Made by a program: the position numbers and the translations under genes
Source of the DNA: Apus apus
Taxonomy: Eukaryota; Chordata; Aves; Apodiformes; Apodidae
DNA: 64,000 nt
Assembly: GCF_020740795.1 (NCBI RefSeq)
Contig: NC_067283.1
Coordinates: 131,164,568-131,228,567, forward strand
Direction of reading: 5' to 3'
The notes under the pieces: generated by a model
Database searches by the model: none
What the model was told of the DNA's origin: nothing
Seen by the model: the letters and a program-made list of their open reading frames with translations, nothing else
Shown: positions 12,101-23,757 of the stretch, piece by piece
How positions within the stretch are numbered: position 1 is the first letter of the stretch
How the letters are laid out: each line of letters starts with the position of its first letter

Positions 12101-15100
12101 GGTGCACAGTCCAGCTAGCCCTGGGGCTGAAGAGCAGCAAAGTTCTCAGGGCTCCCCACGGACAGGGGTCCAGAGCTCTGTCCCATTTTTGTCCCTTCTT
12201 CCTCCTTTCCCTAGTCTGTGGCAAGAGGGCAATGCCTGAGCTTCTCCCAACACCTCATCCTACTAATTGCAAAAGCCAGTTCTGCCATCACTGATAAGAA
12301 ACCTTGAACCAATCTGAGGTAAAAGGTCTTTGCTGTTGCAAAGGATCAATGAAGCAGAATATCCTTAAAATGGAAGTGCACATACAAGACTCCTTTGCAG
12401 AAGACCCTCTGGAGTGCGGAGCACTCTACCTCATTTCACTGATTTGAAGTGGGATGGTATGCAGGCTTCCTTGCTACAGAGAGCTTACAGCTTTCTGGCA
12501 GAGATTGTCCATGGATGACCATGCAGTTACCCTTGCACAGCCTAAGTAAGAGTTAATTACTTTCAGTAACAAATTATATGCTTCTACTTAACAACAGGAG
12601 ATACCAGCTTCAAACTCTCCTCCCTAAAACCAAATTTAGCAAAGAGATGTGCAAAAGGGATCCAAAAGAGTTGGCTCAAGCCTATTAAATAAATCCTTCT
12701 CATATCTGAGAATGAAGAGAGATCTGAAGAATGACACTCTGATAGTCACAGCAATGAATTTCCTAAATTAAGTTAGCTCATGAAATATTTCATATAGCAT
12801 TGGATTCTTCAATAAAATAGCTGCTTTAGATGGCAGGGTCCGTACTTTAGATATAATTCCTGTCATTACCTCTTTTAGTGGTCCAGGGAGTAGATGCAGA
12901 TCTTCTGCTGGTACCTTTGCCCAGAGGTGCCTTTTGTCCCAGAGAATGGTATGTGTCAGGTCAGTGGGTAGGGCTGAGGATCAGTGGATCTGCACCACCC
13001 CACCTTCCTGGCTGTCCCCAGTCCACAGCTGACCTTGGAGTGCAAAACAGGAGCATGATCAGAACAACAGCTGCCTTGCCCTCCTACATTTTGGGCCACT
13101 TCCAGAGGTACCACAAATAGGCACTTTTGCCACAGTTCATTTAGGGGAATTTGTGTATGTTTCTGTCACTGAGCAACAGGTATGAGCAACTTTGCAGTGA
13201 TCAGGACTGCTCAGTGGAATATTTGCAGTAGTTCTTTAAAAATAGATCATGGTACTAGGTAGAGAGCATTGTCAACTCAAAGTCAGATGTGCAAAAGGAC
13301 TGCAGTTAGTGGTCAAATACAAATTGAGAGCAGAAGTTAAAAAAATGATCATGCTAACATGATGTGAAAGCATTTGGCTGCACCCTGCTTTTTGGCTGCT
13401 TATCAGGAGTGGAATGTTAGTGCATGGATGTGAGTCATCCAGCAAATATTGCAAATAACATGTTTGGCGTTGCTAGATTATAGGTCTAAGCAGAAGCATC
13501 CTTGATGTATGTACCCACTGAAATGACGAACAGATGCTCACTATAAGCCTGAGTACTGAGTTACAGAAACAGCCCTCTGGTACACCTCACTCCTATACTA
13601 TTAAATATATTCCAAACTTCTTTAATTGTTTCTGTAGCATCCTGCTGGGAGCTCAACATTGTACACAGGAAAAGATTTCCTAGGTTTGTTCACAACTGTA
13701 TTTGAAGCAGCATCTTATTATTTCTAAGAGAATTAAATAATCAGTGACACAAAATTATAGTTTCCCTGGCTAGAACAGCATGTTCCCCTTCAAATAGGAT
13801 GCCAAGAACAAAGGAGCCTCAGAGGGTACTTATAATAGAGAAGGAAATACTATGAGTATGTTAGACTGAAATCCATGCTCTTTATATCATACTTCATGAA
13901 AGCTGCTGCACAAATAACTTTGGACAATAATTATCTCATTATTCAGCTGCTCAATTCTAACTGAAAATGAATTCAGCACCATTCCATTTCCATTTTAACT
14001 TCTAGTCCATTTGCAGCTGCATTGCTTCTGTGAATAGGATTAACAGCAGTGTTCTGAGGACAGCAACACTGAAAGCCTCCCTTCCTATATCACTACCACG
14101 CGGCTGAGGATACTGCAGAACAAGGACCAGAATGGATTTTAACATGAAATTTGAAAAGAGAGTGGGAATTTGCCTAGCTAACAATGTGAAAGGCTGCTTT
14201 AAACACAGTTATCAAGCTGTACATTGAGAAATGCAAGAAATGTCTTTCACAAAGAGAAGGCATTAGGGCAGGTGATGTGAAGGGGCAAAAAATGCAGGGA
14301 CAATGAACAAAGAGTAGGCATCGTAACAGTAAAACCCTGTCATTTAACATCATCATATTCTGTCACTGCTTTTTGACTCAGGCAACTTTCCAGCTTTCAG
14401 GGTTTCAGTTTGCATTTGAGAAATGAACATACATTGACCTAACATTTAAGTTTCTCAGTTTCAGCACTGATTCTTACTATGAATTATAATTATATTTGCC
14501 ACCCATTTGCAGTCATCCATTTGGCCTATTTAAATATAGATCAGGTCACCTGTAGTTAATAAAAGTTGTGAGAAAATCTCATTTAAATATTCAATTAAAA
14601 ATGTTCAGAAATGTTTATAGCCTTAAGAATGCAAGTTTGTGACAACCCAGGATCTTGCAATTTCTGCTTGTTTCTCACTCTCATATAACAGCCAGATGAA
14701 TGGAAGTCAGCATTGGTGAAAGTGACTTTAAGATAATACTGTGTCATCATTTTATTAAAAGGTCAATAAAAAAGCCCATTAAAAAGATAAGTGAAAAAAT
14801 CCTACATGCATTCAGCTGCTCAATATTCACCCCTCAGCAAGATTCAAAAAGGACATTCATGCTTTTAAGTTTCCTTAATAATCAGTTTCTTTTCCTCCTT
14901 GGAAGAAAGCCAATATGTTAACTTCCAGAATTGAGCTGTAGGTCAAATGGTTTCTCTTTTAACTATTAAAGCCTTAGAGAGAAAATACTGCTTAAAAATT
15001 GACCAAGACAAAATCTGTTTGAAATGAACTGGTTTGAATTGTATGGAATGCTTTCATACAGTTTTGTATTTATATGGGAATATGGCAATAGAGCTATTTC

Positions 15101-15740
15101 CTTCACATCACTGATTTTGTTGAAGTTAGTACTGGTGAAACAGTTTCGTATGGCCAGAAAGACTTAGAAGCTATGTGTGCTGATGGGCTATGTCTGGTTC
15201 TATCCTCCTATTGTGTTGCCTGTCCTGTGGAGCACTACTGCCTGGTGAAGACTGCAAACAGGAGCAATCTGTTGGGTGTTCCCCTCTTTTAGCTCACTGA
15301 GCCGTACTGCCCAGCACGACAGCCACAGAAGAGGAGTACAGGCAGAAAGGTGTGGTAAAAAAACAATTTTGGGTGTTTAGATGGATTTCTGCCAGCACTA
15401 GAATCAAGTGTGTAAAGCCTGAGGAGCAGCAACTCTCCACCATGATGCCCAAAGGTTGAGCAAGGAACTTCAAAGGGGGATGGCAGTGAGTAGAAAGGTG
15501 GGAACACTATCAAGAAGGGAGGCTGTGCCTGCAGCCAGCTACAGCTCAGCCTTCAGCTTAGGATAAGCCTCCCCAAGGCAGCAGAGCAACGCCAGCAAGG
15601 GCCAGTCACTCTCATCTCCTCCTACAGCCCAGCCAGGGAGGCTTCATAGCCCAGCCTGGCTAATAATGAGCCCTGCTATTTACCAATCCTACAACAAACA
15701 TTACTAAGCTCACTAACCTTCTGTCTTCTTCTCTTTCCAG

Positions 15741-15766
15741 CAATCTTGACACAGAAGAACTCTGCA
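15741..15766 (+). CDS. NECAB1: NECAB1 26-nt microexon (end of EF-hand 2)
   Basis: A tiny exon between CTCTTTCCAG and GTAAGT. It enters in phase 2 and leaves in phase 1, completing Asp and then reading NLDTEELC. It supplies the second half of the second EF-hand-like loop. The length is not a multiple of three, so skipping would shift the frame and destroy the protein. The last exon base is A where splice donors prefer G. With the next exon it forms AAA (Lys), where human NECAB1 has Glu. Confidence 0.96.
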
Positions 15767-18077
15767 GTAAGTTCCTTTTTTTTTGGTGAGGAGATAATCT
15801 GTGCCTACAGCAGCCCTGTGCAACTGAACATACCATGTGATAGGATTTTTCTTCTGTTTATAGCTCAAATAGAAAACTCCTGGAGAATGCAGATGGCTTA
15901 TAGTCTTTTAGATTGTCATGCAGAAATTATTTTGACCTCTGACCTTCAAGATCTGTTCTGATGTAAAGATAGACAGACAGACAGACACACACCTTTTAAC
16001 TTATATCCCTTTCATGTTAAATCTTTTTTCTAGTTAATTAATAACTTGGAGAGATATGAGTGCTGTGGCAATTTTGAAAGAGATGATTGTCATATTAATA
16101 CCTCACTAGAAGAAAGTTCATTATTTTTCTGCAACTTGAGGCAGTGAGAACAGCAGTTTGACAAGTTCTGTTATCCTTCATCACAAAAAAACCTCATGCA
16201 AGGCCTAGAATTTGCCCCAGTAACACATTGCTGTGCTCCATTCTCGGCTGTGAGTCATTTCCCCCAAACCCTGCTTGCTCTCCAGCTGATCTTACAGCAC
16301 GTGATTTAGGAGTGTTGCTTGCAACAGAAAACAGCTCACATAAAATTTCTGCAAGTCTTCCCACTAAAAAAAAAAAAAAAAAAGTTATAGTTGTCAAAAA
16401 CATCCTGTTTCTGAGGGAAGAAAATGGTAGACTGATATATTTCCCAGGGGTTAATGGTGAAGACCTATAAAAGCTGAAAACTGTCAAGTGAACATAAAAT
16501 CATTTATTCACTCCCAGGGTGACTCTACCCATGGCCAAGAACCGAGTGAAAGGCACCTCAGCCTGTGGCTTATAAACACGTGACAAGAGACTCAGCTGAA
16601 GTTAATTGGGATGTGACAACTTCTGCTGGCTGAAAAATCTGGCCAAAATTCTATAAAACTGGCCAAGGAAGAGAGGGGAGTTTGTTCCACAAGAGATTTG
16701 CTGCTGTGGAGATTTATAGTTTTGCTCTGAACTAGCTGGCAGGAGGGCTGAAGGAGCATCTCAGCCCTGCACTGGCTCTATTTACTATCTGTTTTTATTA
16801 AACATAGGCTCCCTTCAGCTGCCTTTTAAATCTTTCATAGGTTGCCACTAGAATGTTTCTCATCTGTGAATCTCATACAGAGTTTATTCAACATATGTTT
16901 TAGCTAGTGATTATATTACTTTTTCTGAGTTATGTCAGTTCTTCTCAGAAATTAAGCTTCACTTCCTGGATAGTAATTCACAATGTTTTCATTCCGAGTA
17001 ACTTTGTTCAGCCTCTTGGCAATACCAGTTTGTGTCTCAGTGCTCCTGAAACCTTATGCTTTCATGATTCCCCTGAGAAGCTCACACTGACCTCTTAAAA
17101 GCCTCAAAGTATTGCTATTTATAATTTCAAAAAGCTCCTATCTAGTCTTCTTCCTGTCTGTTATTTAGACGTTGTTTTTCATGCTCCTCTAGGTGATCTG
17201 ATGTGTAAATGCCTTGTCTAACACAGTCTGCAGCTTTAGCATCGTTTTCCATCTTTTTCACGTTTTCCTTCATGTGCCTCCCTCTGTTGCATTTTGCCTC
17301 ATTAACAAAATGGGAACTTGGATCCTGATTTCCCAGAGTTGCCTCCTCCTTTTGCTGTGATCCCTTTGATTGAATTATGCCCCCTGACATTACATCAGCT
17401 CTTTCTGTTCAAATGTCCTTTGCTTTGAGCAGCTAACCAGGAGCATCCTGCAACTTACAGTATTCCCATGATTTTTGTTAAAAGTGTTTTGCGTGCCTTG
17501 TATTTTTTGAAAATATAATCTCTGCACCTGGGGCTAGGATCTTATCTGACCAACTCATGGTCTCTCTTCTCAGAGAGAAACAACTGGTCGCACCTGACCC
17601 CAACTCACAACAGCCCCTACTTGGCCTTATCTCCTCTAGGGGCTTTATCAGTGTTATTCATTTTTGTGTCAATATAATCAGATTTAGTACATACACATGA
17701 AAACTTTATTTCCTGCTAGTAATTGTAAAGTAGGCTATTAAACTGAAGGTCCACTTTAGAAAGAAAATGTAGTAGGTCTCTATCAGCTCTCAAACTGGTT
17801 TGTTTGGGTTTTTTTTTGTCAATTTGGCAACTCATTTGTTGAAAGAAAATGTTTTGAAACACTGAGTTTAGTATTTTAAGTACCCCAGGAATGATTTTGA
17901 GGGAAATAATACAAAACTTTAAAATAAATTAATCCCTTTCATTGTAGCTCTTATTAGTTTTATATATTTAGATCACTAATACCATAACTGAATTCAGACT
18001 TGATAAAATTGTTTTTTAATGAAATACTGATTTTTCAGTTCATGAATAGGTGATGTGGGTTTGTTTTATTCTTTTAG
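15767..18077 (+). other. NECAB1: NECAB1 intron, 2.3 kb
   Basis: This is an AT-rich intron containing a short (AGAC)n run near 15970-15990 and an A18 run at 16366-16383. It ends in TTATTCTTTTAG at 18077. No coding sequence is seen. Confidence 0.85.
16366..16383 (+). repeat. A18 homopolymer
   Basis: Eighteen consecutive A bases. No poly(A) signal lies 10-30 bases upstream, so a retrocopy tail is not supported. Confidence 0.9.
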
Positions 18078-18175
18078 AATATTTTTCCCAGCACTTAGGA
18101 GAATATGAAAATGTTCTATCTGTCTTGGAAAACTTAAACATAACCATACTGAAGGCAATGGACAAAACAAAGAAA
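18078..18175 (+). CDS. NECAB1: NECAB1 exon (post-EF-hand helices)
   Basis: The exon lies between TTCTTTTAG and GTAAGT and is 98 bp, phase 1 in and phase 0 out. It reads YFSQHLGEYENVLSVLENLN then ITILKAMDKTKK, nearly identical to human NECAB1. It codes for helices just C-terminal to the EF-hands. The phase-0 donor would accept either the next known exon (31620) or the candidate 36-nt exon at 21919. Confidence 0.97.
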
Positions 18176-19202
18176 GTAAGTAAAAATTGTGACATTTTCT
18201 TTACATTGTGTGTTTTGTTTATTTGAACAGGAATGCAGTATTTTTCTTGTCTAGATAAAGTAACTAATTTGTTTTTAAGATCTTCCACATATACAGGTTT
18301 GTAGCAAAAGTCCAGTAGGAAAAGGCTTATCAGAATTGTTGAGTATCAAAGCTGTAAAGCTCTGCCTACAAAGTATTCCAGTTTGTATATAGCTAATACT
18401 GTATTTATTAATTAAATGAAGAATTTTCTTCATGTTGTCATACCAAGGGAGGGTTCCATGTCCTATGCCAAATGTGGGTAAGTATTATCAGCATATCCAC
18501 ATCTGAAAATAGGCTGAATTAGGAAAAAATAATCCAATTTTTTAAAATAGAAAACATGTTAGTGGAATATGCTAATGACCTGGACTATATTCATGACTAC
18601 CACTAAATTAGGTGGGCAAGAGTCACCTGTTATGTAAAATGTAGATTCCGAATAGAGTAAAAAGATTAAAAAGGGTTGTAATGTCTTTCCCTGTGTGACC
18701 TGAAGCTGAATCCCAGGTCTTTATGTGGTTATATGATTATATATGTTTACATGATTATAAATCCATCCTCTCAGCAGCAGCTGTGTGTCCCAACTTCTTA
18801 GTCCCAAAATATAACTGGACAATGTAAATAACTGGAAGTATTCTGATTGATTGTAACAACAGGAGACATAGAAATTTGGGTTGAGTGAAACATCCTGACC
18901 AAGAACAAGATTTAATTTCCATTTCAGGCATTTTAAACAGCAACAGCACTCAGAGAGTAAGCAAAAAGAAGGTGTTAGGGCTGTTGCCCTCCATAGCAAA
19001 GAGGGGGTATTAACCCCAGAAGGAGGAGGTGTTCCTCAGGAACAATTAAGCTCAATTTCTCCAGCTCTTCATCTGATGGGGGATGTGGCTGTGCCACAGG
19101 ACATGCTAGGGGGCCAATCCACTTGGCACTCAATTAATTATGATAATACCTGAGGATATGTTCATAACTGCTTGTTCATACATTGAGGAGTGTTGATCCA
19201 CT

Positions 19203-19712
19203 TCAGGGTAAGAAGGCTCTACAGAGGGATCTGGACAGGCTGAGTCAATGGCCTGAGGCCAAGTGTATGAGGTTTAATAAGGCCAAGTGCAGGGTCCTGC
19301 AGTAGAGTCCACAACAACCCCAGAAAATGCTACAGGCTTGGAGAAGAGTGGCTGGAAAGCTGCCTGGTGGAAAAAGACCTGGGGATGCTGGTTGACAGCT
19401 GGCTGAACATGAGCCAGCAGTGTGCCCAGGTGGTGAAGGCGGCCAACAACAACCTGGCTTGTATCAGAAATAATGTGGCCAGCAGGACTAGGGAAGTGAT
19501 TGTCCCACTTGGCACTGGTGAGGCCACACGTTGAATACTTTGGTCCCCTCGCTACAAGAATGACATTGAGGTGCTGGAGTATGTCCAAAGAAGGGCAATG
19601 AAGCTGGTGAAGGCCCTAGAAACAAGTCTTATGAGGAGCATCTGAGGGAACTGAGGTTGTTTAGTCTGGAGGAAAGGAGGCTGAGGGAACAGCTTATCAC
19701 TTTCTACAACCA
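19203..19712 (+). mobile_element. CR1 LINE fragment lacking its 3' tail
   Basis: Internal CR1 ORF2 sequence, with AAGGCTCTACAGAGGGATCT, GGACAGGCTGAGTCAATGG and TGAGCCAGCAGTGTGCCCAG in order. It stops near CACTTTCTACAACC without the usual 3' UTR and octamer tail. The copy is therefore truncated at both ends. Frames are broken. Confidence 0.92.
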
Positions 19713-21918
19713 TGTGGACACAGTCAAAATAATGTGTCCTCAAATATTCTAAAATAGAGCTTTCTGCCTAGAATATGGCCAGAAACTATAGCTCTGTATG
19801 TAAATTAAATTCTGAATTCCAATTAGGGATTATTCACAACAGAAATTCATTAGTTTACAGGAAACAGATAGTTTATGTGACCTGACTGCTTGATAAATAA
19901 TTGGAGTGCAAATAATAACATTTGCATCTTAAATAGTCCAAGCTTTTATTGACGTCTAAAATCTGGAATATATCCACCTAAAATTGCAGCTGGAGGTGGA
20001 GCAAAAGCCAGTTAGCATATTGAGATAACATAGGTAAGTTATGTTCATCACCCGTGACACATTGTAGATGTGATGTAGCCCCTGGCTCAAGTTGGCTCTG
20101 CAGCTCAGACCAGCAGGTGCTCAGAAGTGGGTGGTCTGGGAATGAGTGGCCATTGGCACGGATGCAAAGCAAGGCTTGGGTTTCCCCTCCTAGGGCAAAA
20201 GAAAACTTTGTCACTGCTCTGCCGTTGCAGCCACCTAGCCCCTTAAATAGTTGCTGAGGTAATGAGACCATTTATTACAATCTTCTAAGCCATCATCTAG
20301 TTGGAAAAATAGTATGTAGGAAAAAAAAGCCCAGAAATTAAGACCTGCACTTTGACAGTTACAAAGACATGGTGTATCTGCAGCAGCAGTATCTACAGTT
20401 CCAGTGACCAGAACCAAATTTCCAAGGACCAAATTCCCCTATTAAAAACCAAAAGCAAAGATTTCTCAGATTGAACCTGAGCACCACTCTGCAGAGCATG
20501 GGGCTGAACACAGACCCGGTCCCAGGGTTGCTATGAGCTTTCTATCCCCTCTGACTTCTTGTAGATTGGAGAAGACTTGGTGCCTTTAACTATCAGTCTC
20601 CACTGAACTTCCCCAGAGTGTGTGCCACTTCAGGCAGGCAGCTCATTCAGTCTTAAATGTTTTTTTTGGGAAAAAGGAGCAACGTGGTACTTTATTAATT
20701 TTATTTATCTGGTTTAGAGTCAGATAAACAATCACCATTCAGTCCTTCCTATGGAAAATCCCTGCTTTCCTACCAGTTAATGTTGCCTGTATTCAGTAGG
20801 TACGTTGCACATGAAGCAGCTGCAGAATTGGGGCCCTGGAAAATATGTTCAGCTTTGCGTCAACCCCAGAGAAGGAAGATGTGTTAGTCTTCAACAAAAA
20901 GCTTGATAGTAGATCAAAATGTCTGAAAAATCAAAATACCTAATCTATAAATGCTCCTTATCCCAGATATAAACAGAACTAGGAATTTAAAAAACCCTGC
21001 ATGTGGTTTAATGTAATTTTATTTACTTTTTGGTGTACATTAATCTAAGTTTGATAACACCAAAGTGTGTGGTATTATTTGACTCGTATCTGTAAATCTA
21101 GTACAAAAGTGTGCACCAAGAAGCTTTTGCACATAAATTAGATTTGACTATTCATGTTTTCTTGCTTCAGTTTTGAAAATCATGTGCATTAATGAACAAA
21201 TACATTGGATTTTGTTTACAAGAAACCCCAATCTGTTCAGCCTATAGTCAGATTTCTCACCAAGAGCAACTGGAGTCTGGCTTGGCTACAGACACCTGGG
21301 TTTAAATCAAGATCAATAAAATTGTCCCCATCACTCCAAATTATTTCCATGTGTAGACATTTTTAACCCAACAAATTACCAGATAACTGACTCCTGCAAG
21401 TTAATTGCAGCATAGTTTTTCTGTACTTTATTGTCCTCTGTGGTTTGAAAGAATTCCTGAACTGAGCTTTTCTCCAGTCTTCTAGCCTTGTGCTATAAAA
21501 AAGTGGAAATATTGAGTCATCTTTAGGTGAAAACTTTCCGGTGTGTTTCCATGTTCATGAGACTTTGAAACCAGACTTCCTTTCACCATTCTGAGGCCAG
21601 GTCCCCCCAGCCTGTCCAAACTAAATAGCACCTGGGCAGACAGGAAGCCCTCGGTGATGTAGGAGGGGTTCATGCTCTGTCACTTGAAGGGAAGGTGATA
21701 AGCAAAAATGCAAAGAGGTAGAGCAAGGAACATCCTTCAGCAGAGAAAAGGTTGAGTTGCATTTGCAAGCAACATATATTTAATACAAAAGACTTCTTAC
21801 CAAACCCGTCTGTTTTGGTGCTGGGCTCTTGTGGTTTATCCTTACACAAGGAAGGGAAACATCTAAGGAATTTGAGAGGCACTTGTGGCACTTGATAGTG
21901 GGTCTTTTCTCTCCTTAG

Positions 21919-21954
21919 GATGGAGAGTCTGCATCAGCTGCTCTTTTAGAAGTG
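21919..21954 (+). CDS. NECAB1: Candidate NECAB1 cassette microexon (36 nt)
   Basis: A pyrimidine-rich acceptor TCTTTTCTCTCCTTAG ends at 21918 and a donor GTGAGA begins at 21955. The 36 bases between are open in phase 0 at both ends, exactly the phase needed between exons 18078-18175 and 31620-31756. They would insert DGESASAALLEV after the TKK end of the upstream exon. Remembered human NECAB1 lacks this insertion. I cannot see conservation or expression, and chance acceptor/donor pairs are common in a 13-kb intron, so this is only a candidate. Confidence 0.35.
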
Positions 21955-22778
21955 GTGAGAACAGATTAATTATAGGTATCGGTTGTTTTTCTTGTACCTG
22001 ACAGGTTGATAGTTTCCCAATCAAAGGACAAGATAGTTTTGTTTATCTCATATCTTTTTTATCTTATAAACAGGAAGTAATTAAAAATTAATTACTCAAA
22101 AAAACTTTACAAATCCATTGGAAGACTTGTTTCTTTAAGCCTTTTTTTTTTCCTGATGTCTTTTATAACAAAACCTGGAAGCACATTCAATTAAAATATC
22201 TAATCTGAACTTCTTTATTACCCATACATAACATTTTCAGCAAGCTGCTTTTTTTATTACATTCTGTAGCTTGCAGTCACATATAAATACAACAAAGAGA
22301 AACTCTGCAATTTGCAGCACAGAAAGTAAAATCTGTCACTCAGTAATGATGTAGATAGATAAAATTAGACCAGGTTTTTTAAGGTACTTGATATCTTGGT
22401 TCTCTTGACTTGTGAATACCAAGAATCAGAAACTTAGAGACTAAAGAACGTCTTCCTTAAGTTATCAGGCCATAAAATTGTTGCTCTTTGTCAGCTATTC
22501 AGTAAGAAAAAGTTTTGCTTTATCATTTTTATTCCTGGTATTGCTATAGGTCATTGCAAATGCAACCTGCTGGTGGTGGTGAAGTTTCCTGTACTCAGTA
22601 AACTACCAAAAGCTCACCAAAAAGTCATTTTCATATAAAATAGAATTGACAATATAGAAGTATTTAGGGGTTTAAACATAAGCATCTAGTGGTGCTTTAG
22701 AAAACCTAGGTTATTCAAGGACATTCAGGATGTCTGTACAAGCCTGACAAATAGCACACAGGACTTCCAGGATACCCA

Positions 22779-22814
22779 GGGGCAGGAGGAGACCCCAGGG
22801 CAGGAGGAGACCCC
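22779..22814. repeat. Tandem duplication of an 18-bp GC-rich unit
   Basis: Two adjacent copies of a unit containing GCAGGAGGAGACCCC, at a period of 18 bases. Confidence 0.8.
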
Positions 22815-23084
22815 TTGCTGGGGCAGCAGCTGGAAACCTTGTGTCTCTCTGTAGGGCACCAGACTTCAGTTTAGGTACTTGAATAGCTCTGAGATCTCTG
22901 AAGGGTTTTTCCCAGAGGAACTGTCCCACAGAGGAAGATCTGGTGGTGGATTAGCCTGACAGTACCTCTTATCAGAAGGCAAAGCACCTATTTGAAGTTC
23001 ACTTTTCTTCAGCAGCTGAAGAGCACTCCCCTCTTCTGCCTCCTTCCATCCCTTTTGCTAACAGCCTGGGGTCGCTTTCCAGCC

Positions 23085-23757
23085 AGGACTTGATGGCAAA
23101 CTGATTAGCCAGCAGTGTGCCCTGGCAGCCAGGAGGATCAACTGTGTCCTGGGGTGCATCAAGCAGAGCGTTGCCGGCCGGTCAAAGGAGGTGATTGTCC
23201 CGCTCCACTCTGCACTGGTGCAGTCTCACCTTTGAGTACTGTGTGTAGTTTTGGGCACCACAATATAAAAAGGACATCAAGCTATTGGAAAGCATCCAGA
23301 GGAGAGCCACAAGGATGGTGAAGGGCCTGGAAGGGATGACTTATGAGGAGCAACTGAGGTCACTTGGGATTATTCTGCTTGGAGAAGCGGAGGCTGAGGG
23401 GTGACCTCATTGCAGTCTGAGGCTTCCTCAGGAAGGGAAGAGATGGGGCAAGTACTGGCCTCTTCACTCCTGTGACCAATGACAGGACTCAAGGAAATAG
23501 CAGGAAGCTGAATCGGGAGGTTTAGGTTAGATATCAGGAAAGGTTTTTCACCTAGAGGGTGGTTGAACACTCGAACAAGCTCCCCAGAGAAGTGGTCACA
23601 GCACCCAGCCTGCCTGAGTTCAAGAAGCATTTGGATGATGCTCTCAGGCACGTGGTGTGATTCCTGGGGTGCCCTACACAGGGACAGGAGTTGAACTCGA
23701 TGATCCTGATGGGTCCCTTCCAACTCAGCACATTCTATGATTCTGTGATTCTGTGTG
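23085..23757 (+). mobile_element. CR1 LINE 3' fragment with octamer tail
   Basis: CR1 ORF2 end, including CCAGCAGTGTGCCCTGGCAG, AGGACATCAAGCTATTGG and CCAGAGGAGAGCCACAAGG. It runs through the 3' UTR to tandem ATTCTATG/ATTCTGTG octamers at 23732-23757. It is truncated at the 5' end and frameshifted. Confidence 0.95.

Larger units (their letters stand above)
5164..15740 (+). other. NECAB1: NECAB1 intron, 10.6 kb, with CR1 and solo LTR
   Basis: This long intron ends with the pyrimidine tract and acceptor TTCTCTTTCCAG at 15729-15740. It holds a + strand CR1 3' end (5505-5767) and a 999-bp solo LTR (8161-9159). The rest is unassigned AT-rich sequence. Open frames here, such as 6244-6696, show no coding character that I recognise. 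Confidence 0.85.

Noticed and set aside
16366..16383. A18 run as a retrocopy tail
   Set aside because: No AATAAA at the right distance upstream and no recognisable parent sequence.
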